Positions 8,310 through 17,211 of a DNA stretch of 64,000 nt are shown piece by piece (the first letter of the stretch is position 1; the number at the start of each line of letters is the position of its first letter). Origin of the DNA: Niallia circulans (GTDB taxonomy: Bacteria > Bacillota > Bacilli > Bacillales > Cytobacillaceae); contig NZ_CP026031.1 in the NCBI RefSeq assembly GCF_003726095.1, positions 434,001 through 498,000 on the forward strand. The letters are read 5' to 3'. Position numbers and translations under genes: made by a program. The notes under the pieces were generated by a model. That model was not told the DNA's origin, did no database searches, and saw only the letters and a list, made by a program, of their open reading frames with translations.

Positions 8310-9047
8310 ATGAAAAATTATAAAATGCTTATTCAATATGATGGCGGCCGTTACAAAGGATGGCAGCGTCTGGGAAATGGAGACCAATCCATTCAAGGAA
8401 AAATTGAAAATGTCTTAACAGAAATGGTAGGAGAAAAGATTGAAATTATAGGTTGCAGCAGAACAGATGCAGGGGTGCATGCTTTATCTCAAGTTGCCAA
8501 TTTTAAAATGAAGAAAGAGATGACGGAAAAAGAAGTAATGAATTATTTAAACCACTACTTGCCGAATGATATTAGTATCTCAAAAGTACAAATCGTTCCT
8601 GATCGCTTTCATGCCAGATATAATGCAAAGGATAAAACGTATTTATATAAAATATGGAATAAATCGTATACCCATCCATTTATGCGTAAATATAGCATGC
8701 ATGTAGAGAAAAGATTAAATCTAAAGAAAATGGAACAAGCAGCTGTCTATTTTGTGGGGAAACATGATTTTACAGCTTTCTCCAATGCTAAATCAAAGAA
8801 AAAGTCAATGGTGAAAGAAGTATACTATGTTGATATAAAAGAAGTAGACGGATTTATAGAAATTCGCGTGAGCGGCGATGGCTTCCTTTATAATATGGTC
8901 AGAAAAATAGTTGGTACATTGATTGAAGTTGGCCTAGGAAAAGTCGAAGCGGATACTATTCCAGCAATTTTGGAAACAAAAGATCGTAGTCTAACAGGCA
9001 TGATGGCAGAAGCGAATGGATTATTTTTGGAAAAAGTAAAGTTTTAA
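8310..9047 (+). CDS. truA: tRNA pseudouridine synthase A
   Basis: Converts uridines 38-40 of the tRNA anticodon stem to pseudouridine. Length 245 residues is normal. The catalytic aspartate is D53 in GCSRTDAGVHA, and the conserved FHARYNAKDKTYLY, HDFTAF and GDGFLYNMVRKIVGTL blocks are all present. In Bacillus the usual truA follows the ecf/ribosomal-protein genes; here it stands alone between a SET gene and pncB. It may therefore be a second copy, which the window cannot decide. AGGAG lies 6 nt before the ATG. Confidence 0.93.
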   Translation: MKNYKMLIQYDGGRYKGWQRLGNGDQSIQGKIENVLTEMVGEKIEIIGCSRTDAGVHALSQVANFKMKKEMTEKEVMNYLNHYLPNDISISKVQIVPDRFHARYNAKDKTYLYKIWNKSYTHPFMRKYSMHVEKRLNLKKMEQAAVYFVGKHDFTAFSNAKSKKKSMVKEVYYVDIKEVDGFIEIRVSGDGFLYNMVRKIVGTLIEVGLGKVEADTIPAILETKDRSLTGMMAEANGLFLEKVKF

Positions 9048-9061
9048 TAGAAGTGAAGACG

Positions 9062-9098
9062 AGCAAGTAGTTATTTCTGAACTACTTGCTTTTTTTGT
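9062..9098 (+). terminator. truA terminator
   Basis: Perfect 11-bp stem (9062-9072 with 9080-9090), 7-nt loop, followed by seven T. The 260 bp that follow up to pncB hold only an A+T-rich upstream region without a clear regulator site. Confidence 0.9.
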
Positions 9099-9362
9099 AT
9101 CGTTTTAATAGTTAGGGAACACTAGTGAGGGACAGAGTGATCGAATTAGTTCAGACTTTAGCGGCAAGAGATATACAAAGAAATTCACTATATGACTTTT
9201 AAAAATAAATTTTATACTATATATGTGAAAAGGTTTGCTTAAAAAAGAATGATTTGACGAATAAAAGGATAATTATATAAGATACAGAGATTTGTCACAT
9301 CCTAAGGAAATAAAATAATTTTTGCATGTTGATATGAATTTATTTGGAGGAGGAAATTTTAG

Positions 9363-10814
9363 ATGAATTATGCTGATGACAGTCTTATGCTTCATACCGA
9401 TCTCTACCAAATTAACATGATGGAGACCTATTGGAGAGATAGGGTACATGAGCGAAAAGCTGTATTTGAACTTTATTTTCGCAAGCTGCCATTTGGTAAT
9501 GGCTTTGCTGTTTTTGCTGGTTTAGAACGGATTTTATCTTATATAAAAAATTGCCGATTTACAGATAGTGATATTGATTATTTAAGAAATGAAGTTGGCT
9601 ATAAGGAGGATTTTTTAGATTACCTAAAAAATGTTACTTTTTCAGGAGACATTTATTGCATGCAAGAAGGAGAGCTAGTATTTGCTAATGAACCTATTCT
9701 CCGTGTAGAAGCTTCACTTGCAGAAGCGCAATTAGTGGAGACTGCATTGTTAAATATTGTTAATTATCAAACGCTTATTGCCACGAAAGCTGCGAGAATG
9801 AAGCAGGTTATTGGCAGTCAAACGGCGATGGAGTTTGGGACAAGAAGAGCGCAGGAAATGGATGCGGCGATTTGGGGAACAAGGGCTGCCTTTATCGGAG
9901 GATTTTCTGCAACTAGTAATGTAAGGGCTGGTAAGATTTTTGGCATTCCTGTATCTGGTACACATGCCCATGCATTAGTTCAAGCGTATCAAGATGAATA
10001 TGAAGCTTTTAAGAAATATGCGGAGGCGCATACAGACTGCGTTTTTTTAGTGGATACATATGATACACTTCGTTCCGGTATACCAAATGCCATAAAGATT
10101 GCAAAGGAATTTGGTGATAAAATTCATTTTAAAGGAATTCGCTTAGACAGTGGAGATTTAGCCTATCTTTCTAAGAAAGCAAGAGCAATGCTCGATGAAG
10201 CCGGGTTCTACGATGCGAAAATTATCGCATCGAATGATTTAGATGAGTATACAATTATGAATTTACAGGCAGAAGGAGCAAAGATTGATATTTGGGGAAT
10301 TGGAACCAAGCTGATAACAGCGTTTGATCAGGCGGCATTAGGAGCTGTGTATAAATTAGTAAGCATTGAAAATGAATCAGGTGAAATGAGGGATACGATA
10401 AAATTATCTGGAAATCCGGAAAAGATATCTACACCAGGGCAGAAAAGAGTATATCGAATTATTAACAAGGAAAATGGTCATGCGGAAGGGGATTATATTA
10501 CCCTCGCATCTGAAGCCATCACACAAGAGCCTTTAAAAATGTTTCATCCTGTTCATCCTTATTTAAATAAGGTGGTAACAAATTACCAGGCAATTGAATT
10601 ACATCATCCAGTTATAAAGAATGGGCATATTCAAATAACGCCGCCACTATTAACCGATATTCAAAAAAAGGTCGAGGATAACCTAGAGTTGTTATGGAAT
10701 GAATATAAAAGAACGCTCAATCCGGAAGAGTATCCAGTTGATTTAAGTAAAGCTTGCTGGGAGAACAAGCGCAATTATATAGAGAAAATGAAGGAAAAGA
10801 CGAACCCAATTTAA
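9363..10814 (+). CDS. pncB: Nicotinate phosphoribosyltransferase
   Basis: Makes nicotinate mononucleotide from nicotinate and PRPP with ATP hydrolysis, the first step of the Preiss-Handler NAD salvage route. The 483-residue protein has the N-terminal TDLYQINMMETYW, the EFGTRRAQEMDAA block, the GTHAHALVQAY block with its catalytic-site histidines, and the FKGIRLDSGDLAYLSKKAR phosphate-binding region. A strong GGAGGAGG site precedes ATG 9363. A NadD-like adenylyltransferase gene follows after 18 bp, so the two form a salvage operon. A PRPP synthetase paralogue lies 3 kb downstream. Confidence 0.93.
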   Translation: MNYADDSLMLHTDLYQINMMETYWRDRVHERKAVFELYFRKLPFGNGFAVFAGLERILSYIKNCRFTDSDIDYLRNEVGYKEDFLDYLKNVTFSGDIYCMQEGELVFANEPILRVEASLAEAQLVETALLNIVNYQTLIATKAARMKQVIGSQTAMEFGTRRAQEMDAAIWGTRAAFIGGFSATSNVRAGKIFGIPVSGTHAHALVQAYQDEYEAFKKYAEAHTDCVFLVDTYDTLRSGIPNAIKIAKEFGDKIHFKGIRLDSGDLAYLSKKARAMLDEAGFYDAKIIASNDLDEYTIMNLQAEGAKIDIWGIGTKLITAFDQAALGAVYKLVSIENESGEMRDTIKLSGNPEKISTPGQKRVYRIINKENGHAEGDYITLASEAITQEPLKMFHPVHPYLNKVVTNYQAIELHHPVIKNGHIQITPPLLTDIQKKVEDNLELLWNEYKRTLNPEEYPVDLSKACWENKRNYIEKMKEKTNPI

Positions 10815-10832
10815 AACAGAAGGGAAGAAAAT

Positions 10833-11450
10833 ATGGTGAGAAAAATAGGGGTTTATGGATCATCCTTTGATCCCATTACAAATGTTCATCTTTGGACGGC
10901 CAGTACAGTTGCTCATCGATGCAAGTTAGATAAAGTCATTTTTCTTCCTTCTTCGAGCAAAAGAAGAGATAAAACAATGGAAACAGCTGATGAACATCGT
11001 ATAGAGATGGTTAATATGGCAATAGCTGACAATGATAAATTTGCATTCGATGACTATGAAATGAAGCAAGATGGCTGGGAAATCTATACGTATCACACGA
11101 TGAATTATTTTAAAAAGTTACTTCCAGAAGACGAGGTATATTTCATTATGGGAGCCGATTTACTTGTTGATATTGGTCAAGGTAAATGGACCAAAGGGGA
11201 AGAATTAGTAGCGGAAAATCGATTTATCGTTATGGCTCGAAATGGGATTGATATGCTTTCCACGATCAGCCGCTCACCACTTCTTCGCAATCATGATGAT
11301 GGGAAGACCTTTCACTTGTTAGATAAGGGACTGTCCATGGAAATAAGCTCTACTTATATACGAGAAGAGTTTTCAATGGGGGGAGAACCAAGGTATCTTT
11401 TGCCAGAAAAGTGTTATCAATATATAAAGAAAAATAAGTTATATCAATAA
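10833..11450 (+). CDS. NadD-like nicotinate-nucleotide adenylyltransferase paralogue
   Basis: Nucleotidyltransferase, 205 residues, probably adenylylating nicotinate mononucleotide made by the upstream PncB. The C-terminal ISSTYIREEF motif (ISSTxxR) and YFIMGADLLVDI are standard. The N-terminal nucleotide-binding loop is unusual: GSSFDPITNVHL replaces the common GGTFDPIHxGHL, so the glycine of the (H/T)xGH motif is a valine. Activity or substrate may differ from the housekeeping NadD, which in Bacillus is encoded elsewhere. Translation is probably coupled to pncB. Confidence 0.8.
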   Translation: MVRKIGVYGSSFDPITNVHLWTASTVAHRCKLDKVIFLPSSSKRRDKTMETADEHRIEMVNMAIADNDKFAFDDYEMKQDGWEIYTYHTMNYFKKLLPEDEVYFIMGADLLVDIGQGKWTKGEELVAENRFIVMARNGIDMLSTISRSPLLRNHDDGKTFHLLDKGLSMEISSTYIREEFSMGGEPRYLLPEKCYQYIKKNKLYQ

Positions 11451-11546
11451 ACCATTCTAAAAAAAGCATAAAAAAGAACAAAATTAATAAGAAATTAGTA
11501 ATTGATGAATACTGAATAGTCTGATAGAATGAAGGCAAATCTAAAG

Positions 11547-11657
11547 GCTATGTGTAACTGGCGAAATACGGATAACCGTAGGGGAGCACATAGTGTCGTA
11601 TGCCGTTCGCCTGGGCAGAGGTAAGGGAATGAACTCCTTGCCTTTTTCTTTTTTTAC
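11547..11657 (+). ncRNA. ZTP (pfl-motif) riboswitch with terminator upstream of serA
   Basis: The sequence carries the hallmark pfl-motif elements. P1 is formed by CTATGTG (11548-11554) and CACATAG (11587-11593). The conserved ACTGGCG (11557-11563) is followed by a small hairpin (11567-11580) and AGGGGAGC. The 3' hairpin GCC..GGC contains CGCCTGGGCA (11608-11617), and GGCG 11560-11563 can pair with CGCC 11608-11611 as the family pseudoknot. An 8-bp terminator stem (11619-11626 with 11636-11643) and a long T tract follow. ZTP/ZMP accumulates when 10-formyl-tetrahydrofolate is scarce; ligand binding should prevent termination and switch on serA, giving serine for one-carbon units. Confidence 0.9.
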
Positions 11658-11733
11658 TATTGCGGTTGAAAAAGGGATGCAGGATGTTCCAAGCTTACAA
11701 AGAATATAATTGATGAAAAAGGGAGCAATGGAG

Positions 11734-12933
11734 ATGAGCACTACGACTGTTAAAGAAGTAAAAACAATTAAAACGTTAAATAATATTGCAGCAAGTGGAC
11801 TAAACGTATTTAAAAAAGGGAATTTTACAATGGATGATACGTGTGCCAATCCTGATGCGATACTTTTACGCAGCTTTAATATGCATGGGTTGGAATTGGG
11901 AGATAATTTAAAGGCAATAGCACGTGCAGGTGCAGGAGTAAATAATATACCAGTTGAACAATGTACTGCAAAAGGAATTGTTGTATTTAATACACCTGGT
12001 GCGAATGCAAATGCCGTAAAAGAGATGGTGCTCATGTCATTAATGGCTTCTTCCCGAAATTTATTTGAAGGAGTGTCATGGGCCAAAACCCTTGTTACGG
12101 AAGGGGATCAAGTTCCAAAACTTGTGGAAGCAGGTAAAAAACAATTTGTTGGTCATGAAATTAAAGGAAAAACACTAGGTGTAATTGGCTTAGGTGCAAT
12201 TGGTGCTCTCGTAGCAAACGATGCTCTTGCTCTTGATATGGATGTTATTGGGTATGATCCATTTCTTTCTGTTGATACTGCCTGGAATTTGTCACGTAAT
12301 GTCAAGCGAGCAATGACATTAGATCAATTATTTGCAGAGTCTGACTACATTACGGTTCATGTTCCATTAACAGAAGACACGAAGGGCATGTTTAATAAAA
12401 AGGCATTTTCCTTAATGAAACCAGGGACACAAATTCTAAATTTTTCTCGTGGAGAGCTAGTGAATGAAATAGACATGGCTGTTGCATTGGAAGATGGAAA
12501 GATCGGACGCTATATAACAGACTTCCCAAATGAAAATGTTCTCCAAATGAAAAATACGATTGCAATTCCACATCTTGGAGCATCTACAGGAGAATCAGAA
12601 GAAAATTGTGCAGTAATGGCAGCGCGTCAAGTAAAGGATTTCTTAGAAACCGGAAATGTTAAAAATGCAGTAAACTTTCCGAATGCATCTATCCCCTATG
12701 CGGGGAAACGTCGGGTGACGGCCTTCCATTTAAATGTTCCTAATATGGTTGGTCAAATGACACAAGTCATTTCTACTTATCAGTTAAATATTGCTGATAT
12801 GATAAATAGAAGTCGAGGCGAGTATGCATACACGATGATAGATATTGATAACCAAGTAGCGGATGAGATTGTTCCTCTTTTATCTAAGCAATTAAAGGAA
12901 ATCGACGGAATTGTAATGCTGAGAGTTATCTAA
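11734..12933 (+). CDS. serA: D-3-phosphoglycerate dehydrogenase with ACT domain
   Basis: Catalyses the first step of serine synthesis, oxidising 3-phosphoglycerate with NAD. The 399-residue protein has the substrate-domain block AIARAGAGVNNIP, the Rossmann motif GVIGLGAIGALVAND, the catalytic-region block LNFSRGELVNE, the active-site histidine in IPHLGASTGE, and a C-terminal ACT domain (FHLNVPNMVGQMTQVIS onward). ATG 11734 is chosen because GGGAG at 11721-11725 is 8 nt upstream; earlier in-frame TTG/ATG codons lie on or before that site. Control is by the ZTP riboswitch, tying serine supply to folate one-carbon status. Confidence 0.92.
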   Translation: MSTTTVKEVKTIKTLNNIAASGLNVFKKGNFTMDDTCANPDAILLRSFNMHGLELGDNLKAIARAGAGVNNIPVEQCTAKGIVVFNTPGANANAVKEMVLMSLMASSRNLFEGVSWAKTLVTEGDQVPKLVEAGKKQFVGHEIKGKTLGVIGLGAIGALVANDALALDMDVIGYDPFLSVDTAWNLSRNVKRAMTLDQLFAESDYITVHVPLTEDTKGMFNKKAFSLMKPGTQILNFSRGELVNEIDMAVALEDGKIGRYITDFPNENVLQMKNTIAIPHLGASTGESEENCAVMAARQVKDFLETGNVKNAVNFPNASIPYAGKRRVTAFHLNVPNMVGQMTQVISTYQLNIADMINRSRGEYAYTMIDIDNQVADEIVPLLSKQLKEIDGIVMLRVI

Positions 12934-13095
12934 ATACGTAATATAGGAAATAGACATGATAGGCTCTAAGGTGAAATGGATTTTTTGCCGGAGTCTATTT
13001 GTATATAATTGGATCTTGCTAGATTTGAAGTAGAGTGCTAAATGGTTCTCCCTATAGGATGGAAACACGTTTATTAAATTAGAATTTTTATAGTA

Positions 13096-13399
13096 AAAAG
13101 GGCTGTCCTATAAGACAACCCTTCAGTTTGTCGACAAAAGATTTTGGAGAAGTGGAATTGCATTATCATGTGTTGCTTGGAGTGGAGGGGGTGAGACTCC
13201 TGTGGGATTAGCGAGACAGCCTGAGACCCTACAGGCTGAAGGCCGAAGCGGCTCAGTGCGAGCCTCACGGAAAGCGAACCCCCGGAGCGGAAAGCAATAC
13301 CCTGATTCAAAGAATAAAGTTTCTTTACTCAAACTTCCATTTCCAAAATACCGGAGTTTGTTTACAGTCAGAAGGGCTGTCCAACAGGACAACCCTTTT
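13096..13399. repeat. Interspersed Bacillus-type repeat flanked by matching hairpins
   Basis: About 300 bp of non-coding, GC-richer DNA between serA and prs. Both ends carry the same hairpin: AAGGGCTGTC/GACAACCCTT at 13098-13123 and AAGGGCTGTCC/GGACAACCCTT at 13372-13397. Between them is a segment (about 13170-13305, with GGAGTGGAGGGGGTGAGACT and CCCCCGGAGCGGAAAGC) of a type I recall as dispersed in many Bacillaceae genomes. It has no gene and no transposase. The right hairpin, with T residues on one side and A residues on the other strand, probably also ends prs. Confidence 0.65.
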
Positions 13400-13411
13400 G
13401 CTTAATACGGT

Positions 13412-14368
13412 TTATTTAAATAACACACTTACTGACTTATGTTCATAAACGCGGCTGATGGCATCACTTAGTAATTCAGCAATAGATAACTGTGTAATCT
13501 TGTCGATTCTTTTTTCTTCCGTAAGTGGAATGCTGTTTGTTACAATCAATTCCTTAATTTGTGATTCTTGAATCATATCAATAGCTGGTTCAGATAAAAC
13601 AGGATGAATACAGCATGCGTATATGTCTTCAGCTCCATTATCAAGTAAGGCTTTCGCGGCAGTAGTAATTCGATAAGAGGTATCCACTATATCGTCTATA
13701 ATAATTGCCGTTTTTCCTTCAATATTACCAACAACGTTTACTTCGCGTGGACCGAAATCTTTTGGGCCTCGTTTATCGATAATAGCGATAGGTGCTTTTA
13801 AGCGGTCTGCGAGCTCACGTGCACGAGTTACGCTGCCGTGGTCTGGGGCAACTACAACAACATCATGTGAAAATTCTTTCGTATTTAAATAATCGGCAAG
13901 GAGCGGGATACCTACTAATTGATCAACTGGGATATTAAAGAAGCCTTGTGTTTGTGGTGCATGTAAATCTAAAGTTATCACACGGTCTGCACCAGATTTT
14001 TGAATTAAATTGGCAACTAGCTTAGCGGTAATGGGCTCTCTTGGCTGAGCTTTTCTATCTTGACGTGCATATCCATAATACGGAATAACAACGTTAATAG
14101 TGTTAACAGAAGCTCGTTTTAACGCATCTATCATGATAAGCAATTCCATAATACTTTGATTTACTGGATCACATGTAGATTGAATAACAAATACTTCGCA
14201 GCCGCGGACACTTTCTTCAATATTGATTTGAATTTCACCATCACTGAATTTTTTGACTGTACATTTTCCTAATTCGGTACCAAGATGATCCACGATTTCT
14301 TGAGCTAGTTCTAGCGACGAATTGAGTGCGAAAACTTTTAATTTGGTTCCTTGATATGTATTGGGCAT
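13412..14368 (-). CDS. prs: Ribose-phosphate pyrophosphokinase paralogue with altered PRPP loop
   Basis: PRPP synthetase family protein, 318 residues, full length. It keeps [16 protein letters not shown], the [10 protein letters not shown] flexible-loop start, [11 protein letters not shown] and [17 protein letters not shown]. The ribose-phosphate/PRPP loop, canonically DDIIDTAGTI, reads [10 protein letters not shown] (residues 225-233), and the segment before it ([13 protein letters not shown]) also differs from housekeeping Prs. It is therefore probably a second, diverged copy; the main prs normally sits beside glmU. PRPP feeds the nearby PncB and purine synthesis. AGGAGG lies 8 nt before the ATG. 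Confidence 0.85.
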   Translation of the reverse strand: MPNTYQGTKLKVFALNSSLELAQEIVDHLGTELGKCTVKKFSDGEIQINIEESVRGCEVFVIQSTCDPVNQSIMELLIMIDALKRASVNTINVVIPYYGYARQDRKAQPREPITAKLVANLIQKSGADRVITLDLHAPQTQGFFNIPVDQLVGIPLLADYLNTKEFSHDVVVVAPDHGSVTRARELADRLKAPIAIIDKRGPKDFGPREVNVVGNIEGKTAIIIDDIVDTSYRITTAAKALLDNGAEDIYACCIHPVLSEPAIDMIQESQIKELIVTNSIPLTEEKRIDKITQLSIAELLSDAISRVYEHKSVSVLFK

Positions 14369-14721
14369 GAATGCTTCCTCCTATAATTTGAACATTCTTA
14401 GTGATGATTCATTTTCCTAAAGATACTTCTATCAAATATTGTAGGTTACTGATATTTGCATTGCAACCTAATAATAGTTTTTTTCTTAATGAAACATCCT
14501 TCTCTTGCAAGTGGGAGCAATAGAATAGTATTAATACTTTATAGTCCAATAATCTGCTTTTCCAAACCTAAAATGAAAGATTGTTTTTTAAAAGAAACTT
14601 TTGCAATTCGATAAATACAGTGATTCGTGTATCTTGTCTTAGAATGTGCTAAACTATATTTCGTTAACTCTTGTTACATAAAAAAATTTAAATAGTATAA
14701 CTGAAAAGAGAGTGATTAAAC
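14369..14721. other. Divergent intergenic region prs / amino-acid permease
   Basis: About 350 bp, A+T rich, holding the divergent promoters of the two flanking genes. I see no convincing -35/-10 pair, operator, RNA structure or small gene. Confidence 0.4.
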
Positions 14722-16074
14722 ATGCAGCAAGAAACATTGTCTAGAGGATTGAAAAACAGACATGTTCAATTAATTGCAATTGGAGGAGCAATAGGAACAG
14801 GGCTTTTTCTAGGGGCTGGTAAATCAATCCACTTAGCGGGCCCATCTATTCTATTTGCCTACATCATAACTGGTATCATTTGTTTTTTGATTATGCGAGC
14901 ACTAGGAGAACTGCTTTTATCTAATCTGGAATATCATTCCTTCGTAGATTTTGTAAATGACTATTTTGGCAAAAAAGCTGCCTTTGTAACAGGATGGACG
15001 TACTGGTTTTGTTGGATTTCGATTGCAATGGCAGATTTAACTGCTATCGGCTTGTATACAAAGCTTTGGTTTCCTCATGTACCTCAATGGTTACCAGGTT
15101 TTATTGCTTTAATTGTCTTACTTATTATGAACTTAGCTACAGTAAAGCTTTTTGGAGAGATGGAATTTTGGTTCGCTTTAGTTAAAGTTATTGCCATTAT
15201 TGCATTAATTATTATTGGCTTCATTATGATAGTAAAAGGTTTTTCAACAGATGCGGGTCCTTCAAGCTTTACCAATCTGTGGAATCATGGCGGCATGTTT
15301 CCTAATGGAATGAATGGGTTTATTCTTTCTTTTCAAATGGTTGTTTTTGCTTTTGTAGGAATTGAATTAGTAGGGCTTACAGCTGGGGAAACTGAGAATC
15401 CTGAAAAGGTTATTCCAAAGGCAATTAATAATATTCCGATAAGAATTTTAATTTTTTATGTGGGGGCATTGCTTATTATTATGAGTATTTACCCTTGGAA
15501 TGCCATTAATCCCGCTGAAAGTCCTTTTGTTCAAGTATTCCTGGCTGTTGGGATAACAGCAGCGGCAGGAATTGTGAACTTTGTCGTGTTAACTTCCGCA
15601 GCATCAGCCTGTAACAGTGCGATTTTTAGCACAAGCAGAATGATGTTTGCGTTGGCAAAGGAAAAGAATGCACCAGAATCTCTTGCTAAATTAACAAAAA
15701 ATCAAGTGCCATCAAATGCGCTATTCTTTTCTGTGATTGTCGTGTTAATTGCTGTTATTTTAAATTACATCATGCCAGAAGGCGTATTTACGTTAATCAC
15801 AAGCATATCGACCGTTTGCTTTATCTTTATTTGGGCAATTACTGTTCTTTGTCATTTAAAGTATCGTAAATCACGCCCAGCACTAGCGGCAAAAAATAAA
15901 TTTAAAATGCCACTCTTTCCATTTGCAAATTATCTTATTCTTCTTTTTCTAGCGTTTGTCCTTGTTGTATTAGCGCTTGCTGAAGATACAAGAGTTGCAT
16001 TATTTGTTACACCAGTCTGGTTTATCTTGTTATTGGTGATTTATCAAATTAAGTGGAAACAATCTGCAAATTAA
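14722..16074 (+). CDS. Amino-acid permease (APC superfamily, AAT type)
   Basis: Twelve-helix amino acid/proton symporter, 450 residues. The family signature IAIGGAIGTGLFLGAGKSI lies at the first helix, and FVGIELVGLTAGETENPEKV with PKAINN follows near residue 215. The overall pattern is closest to the D-serine/D-alanine/glycine (CycA/AapA/YtnA) branch, judged from LSNLEYHSFVDFV and the TYWFCWISIAMADL segment, but substrate cannot be fixed. Monocistronic, with its own terminator. Confidence 0.88.
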   Translation: MQQETLSRGLKNRHVQLIAIGGAIGTGLFLGAGKSIHLAGPSILFAYIITGIICFLIMRALGELLLSNLEYHSFVDFVNDYFGKKAAFVTGWTYWFCWISIAMADLTAIGLYTKLWFPHVPQWLPGFIALIVLLIMNLATVKLFGEMEFWFALVKVIAIIALIIIGFIMIVKGFSTDAGPSSFTNLWNHGGMFPNGMNGFILSFQMVVFAFVGIELVGLTAGETENPEKVIPKAINNIPIRILIFYVGALLIIMSIYPWNAINPAESPFVQVFLAVGITAAAGIVNFVVLTSAASACNSAIFSTSRMMFALAKEKNAPESLAKLTKNQVPSNALFFSVIVVLIAVILNYIMPEGVFTLITSISTVCFIFIWAITVLCHLKYRKSRPALAAKNKFKMPLFPFANYLILLFLAFVLVVLALAEDTRVALFVTPVWFILLLVIYQIKWKQSAN

Positions 16075-16094
16075 TAGATTTCTTTTAAAAATAG

Positions 16095-16139
16095 AGCCTG
16101 AAATTGATTTACATATCGGTTTCAGGCTTTGTTTTTTTG
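16095..16139 (+). terminator. Terminator of the amino-acid permease gene
   Basis: Stem AGCCTGAAA/TTTCAGGCT (16095-16103 with 16120-16128), extendable by G-T pairs, followed by a T tract. It lies just ahead of the ABC exporter operon. Confidence 0.85.
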
Positions 16140-16233
16140 AGTGGCAAAAGATTTGAAAAAATCAAAAAAATATATTGACAAAATCTTCAATAAAATGCTA
16201 TTATATTCTTCTTTTGAAAAGGAGGGAGAAGCA

Positions 16234-17211
16234 TTGATTAAGGTTCAGGGAATCAATAAATCCTTTAAGGTTGCGAAGAGGGCAGCAGGTCTTCGAGAAG
16301 GACTGAAAGCTCTTGTTTCAAGGGAGCATACGATTGTCCATGCATTAAAGGATGTAAGTTTTACAATAAATCCTGGAGAAATTGTGGGGTATATCGGTCC
16401 AAATGGAGCAGGAAAATCAACGACGATTAAAGTAATGAGTGGTATTCTAGTACCAGACAGCGGCGCTTGTGAAATTATGGGCTATACCCCTTGGCAGGAT
16501 CGTGTAGAATATGTGAAAAATATTGGCGTAGTTTTTGGGCAGCGATCCCAGCTATGGTGGGACGTCCCAGTAATTGATTCATTTGCCCTTTTAAAAGATA
16601 TTTATCATGTATCAGACAAGGACTATAAGGAAACACTCTCGTTATTAATGGAAACACTCGAGTTAAAAGATATCATACATTCACCAGTAAGACAGCTCAG
16701 TTTAGGGCAGCGGATGCGTTGTGAAATTGCTGCTTCTCTTATCCATAATCCACAAATTCTCTTCTTAGATGAACCTACCATTGGTCTTGATGCCGTAAGC
16801 AAGATAGCAGTAAGAAATTTTATAAAAAAAATCAATAAACAAAAGAACGTAACGGTTATCCTGACAACACATGATATGTTTGATATCGAAGCACTATGTG
16901 ACCGCGTTCTTCTAATAGGAAAAGGGAGCCTGTTATATGATGGGAATTTGCAGGAATTAAGAAGCCGTTTTGGCTCTCATCGTACCATTACTGCAGACTA
17001 TAAATCTAGCAATGCACCAATTGAAATTCCAGGAGCCGATATTCTTTCTTGGACGGAGGAAAGAGCCATTTTAAGTGTAGATACATCGGTAATTTCTGTC
17101 TCGGAAGTTATTATGCAATTGTCTCATTCTCTGGATCTTGTCGACGTTTCTGTAACATCACAGCCGATTGAAGATATTATTGTACAGCTTTATAAGGAGT
17201 ACGAAATATGA
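16234..17211 (+). CDS. ABC-2 exporter ATPase (COG4586 type)
   Basis: ATP-binding subunit of a three-gene ABC-2 exporter. Walker A GPNGAGKST, signature LSLGQRMRCEIAASL, Walker B LFLDEPTIGLD and the H-loop TTHDM are intact. The sequence RSQLWWDVPVIDSF between Walker A and the signature is typical of the COG4586 group. TTG 16234 is chosen because AAGGAGGG (16219-16226) lies 8 nt upstream; a GTG at 16141 would add 31 atypical residues and starts at the previous terminator. It overlaps the first permease gene by 4 bp. The substrate is unknown. Confidence 0.85.
   Translation: MIKVQGINKSFKVAKRAAGLREGLKALVSREHTIVHALKDVSFTINPGEIVGYIGPNGAGKSTTIKVMSGILVPDSGACEIMGYTPWQDRVEYVKNIGVVFGQRSQLWWDVPVIDSFALLKDIYHVSDKDYKETLSLLMETLELKDIIHSPVRQLSLGQRMRCEIAASLIHNPQILFLDEPTIGLDAVSKIAVRNFIKKINKQKNVTVILTTHDMFDIEALCDRVLLIGKGSLLYDGNLQELRSRFGSHRTITADYKSSNAPIEIPGADILSWTEERAILSVDTSVISVSEVIMQLSHSLDLVDVSVTSQPIEDIIVQLYKEYEI

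Noticed and set aside
11541..12086. Minus-strand open frame of 181 codons over the riboswitch and serA start
   Set aside because: It is antisense to a clear riboswitch and gene, has no ribosome site, and resembles no family.
13074..13405. Short open frames on both strands in the serA-prs gap
   Set aside because: They lie inside the GC-rich dispersed repeat and have no ribosome sites; the repeat explains the open frames.
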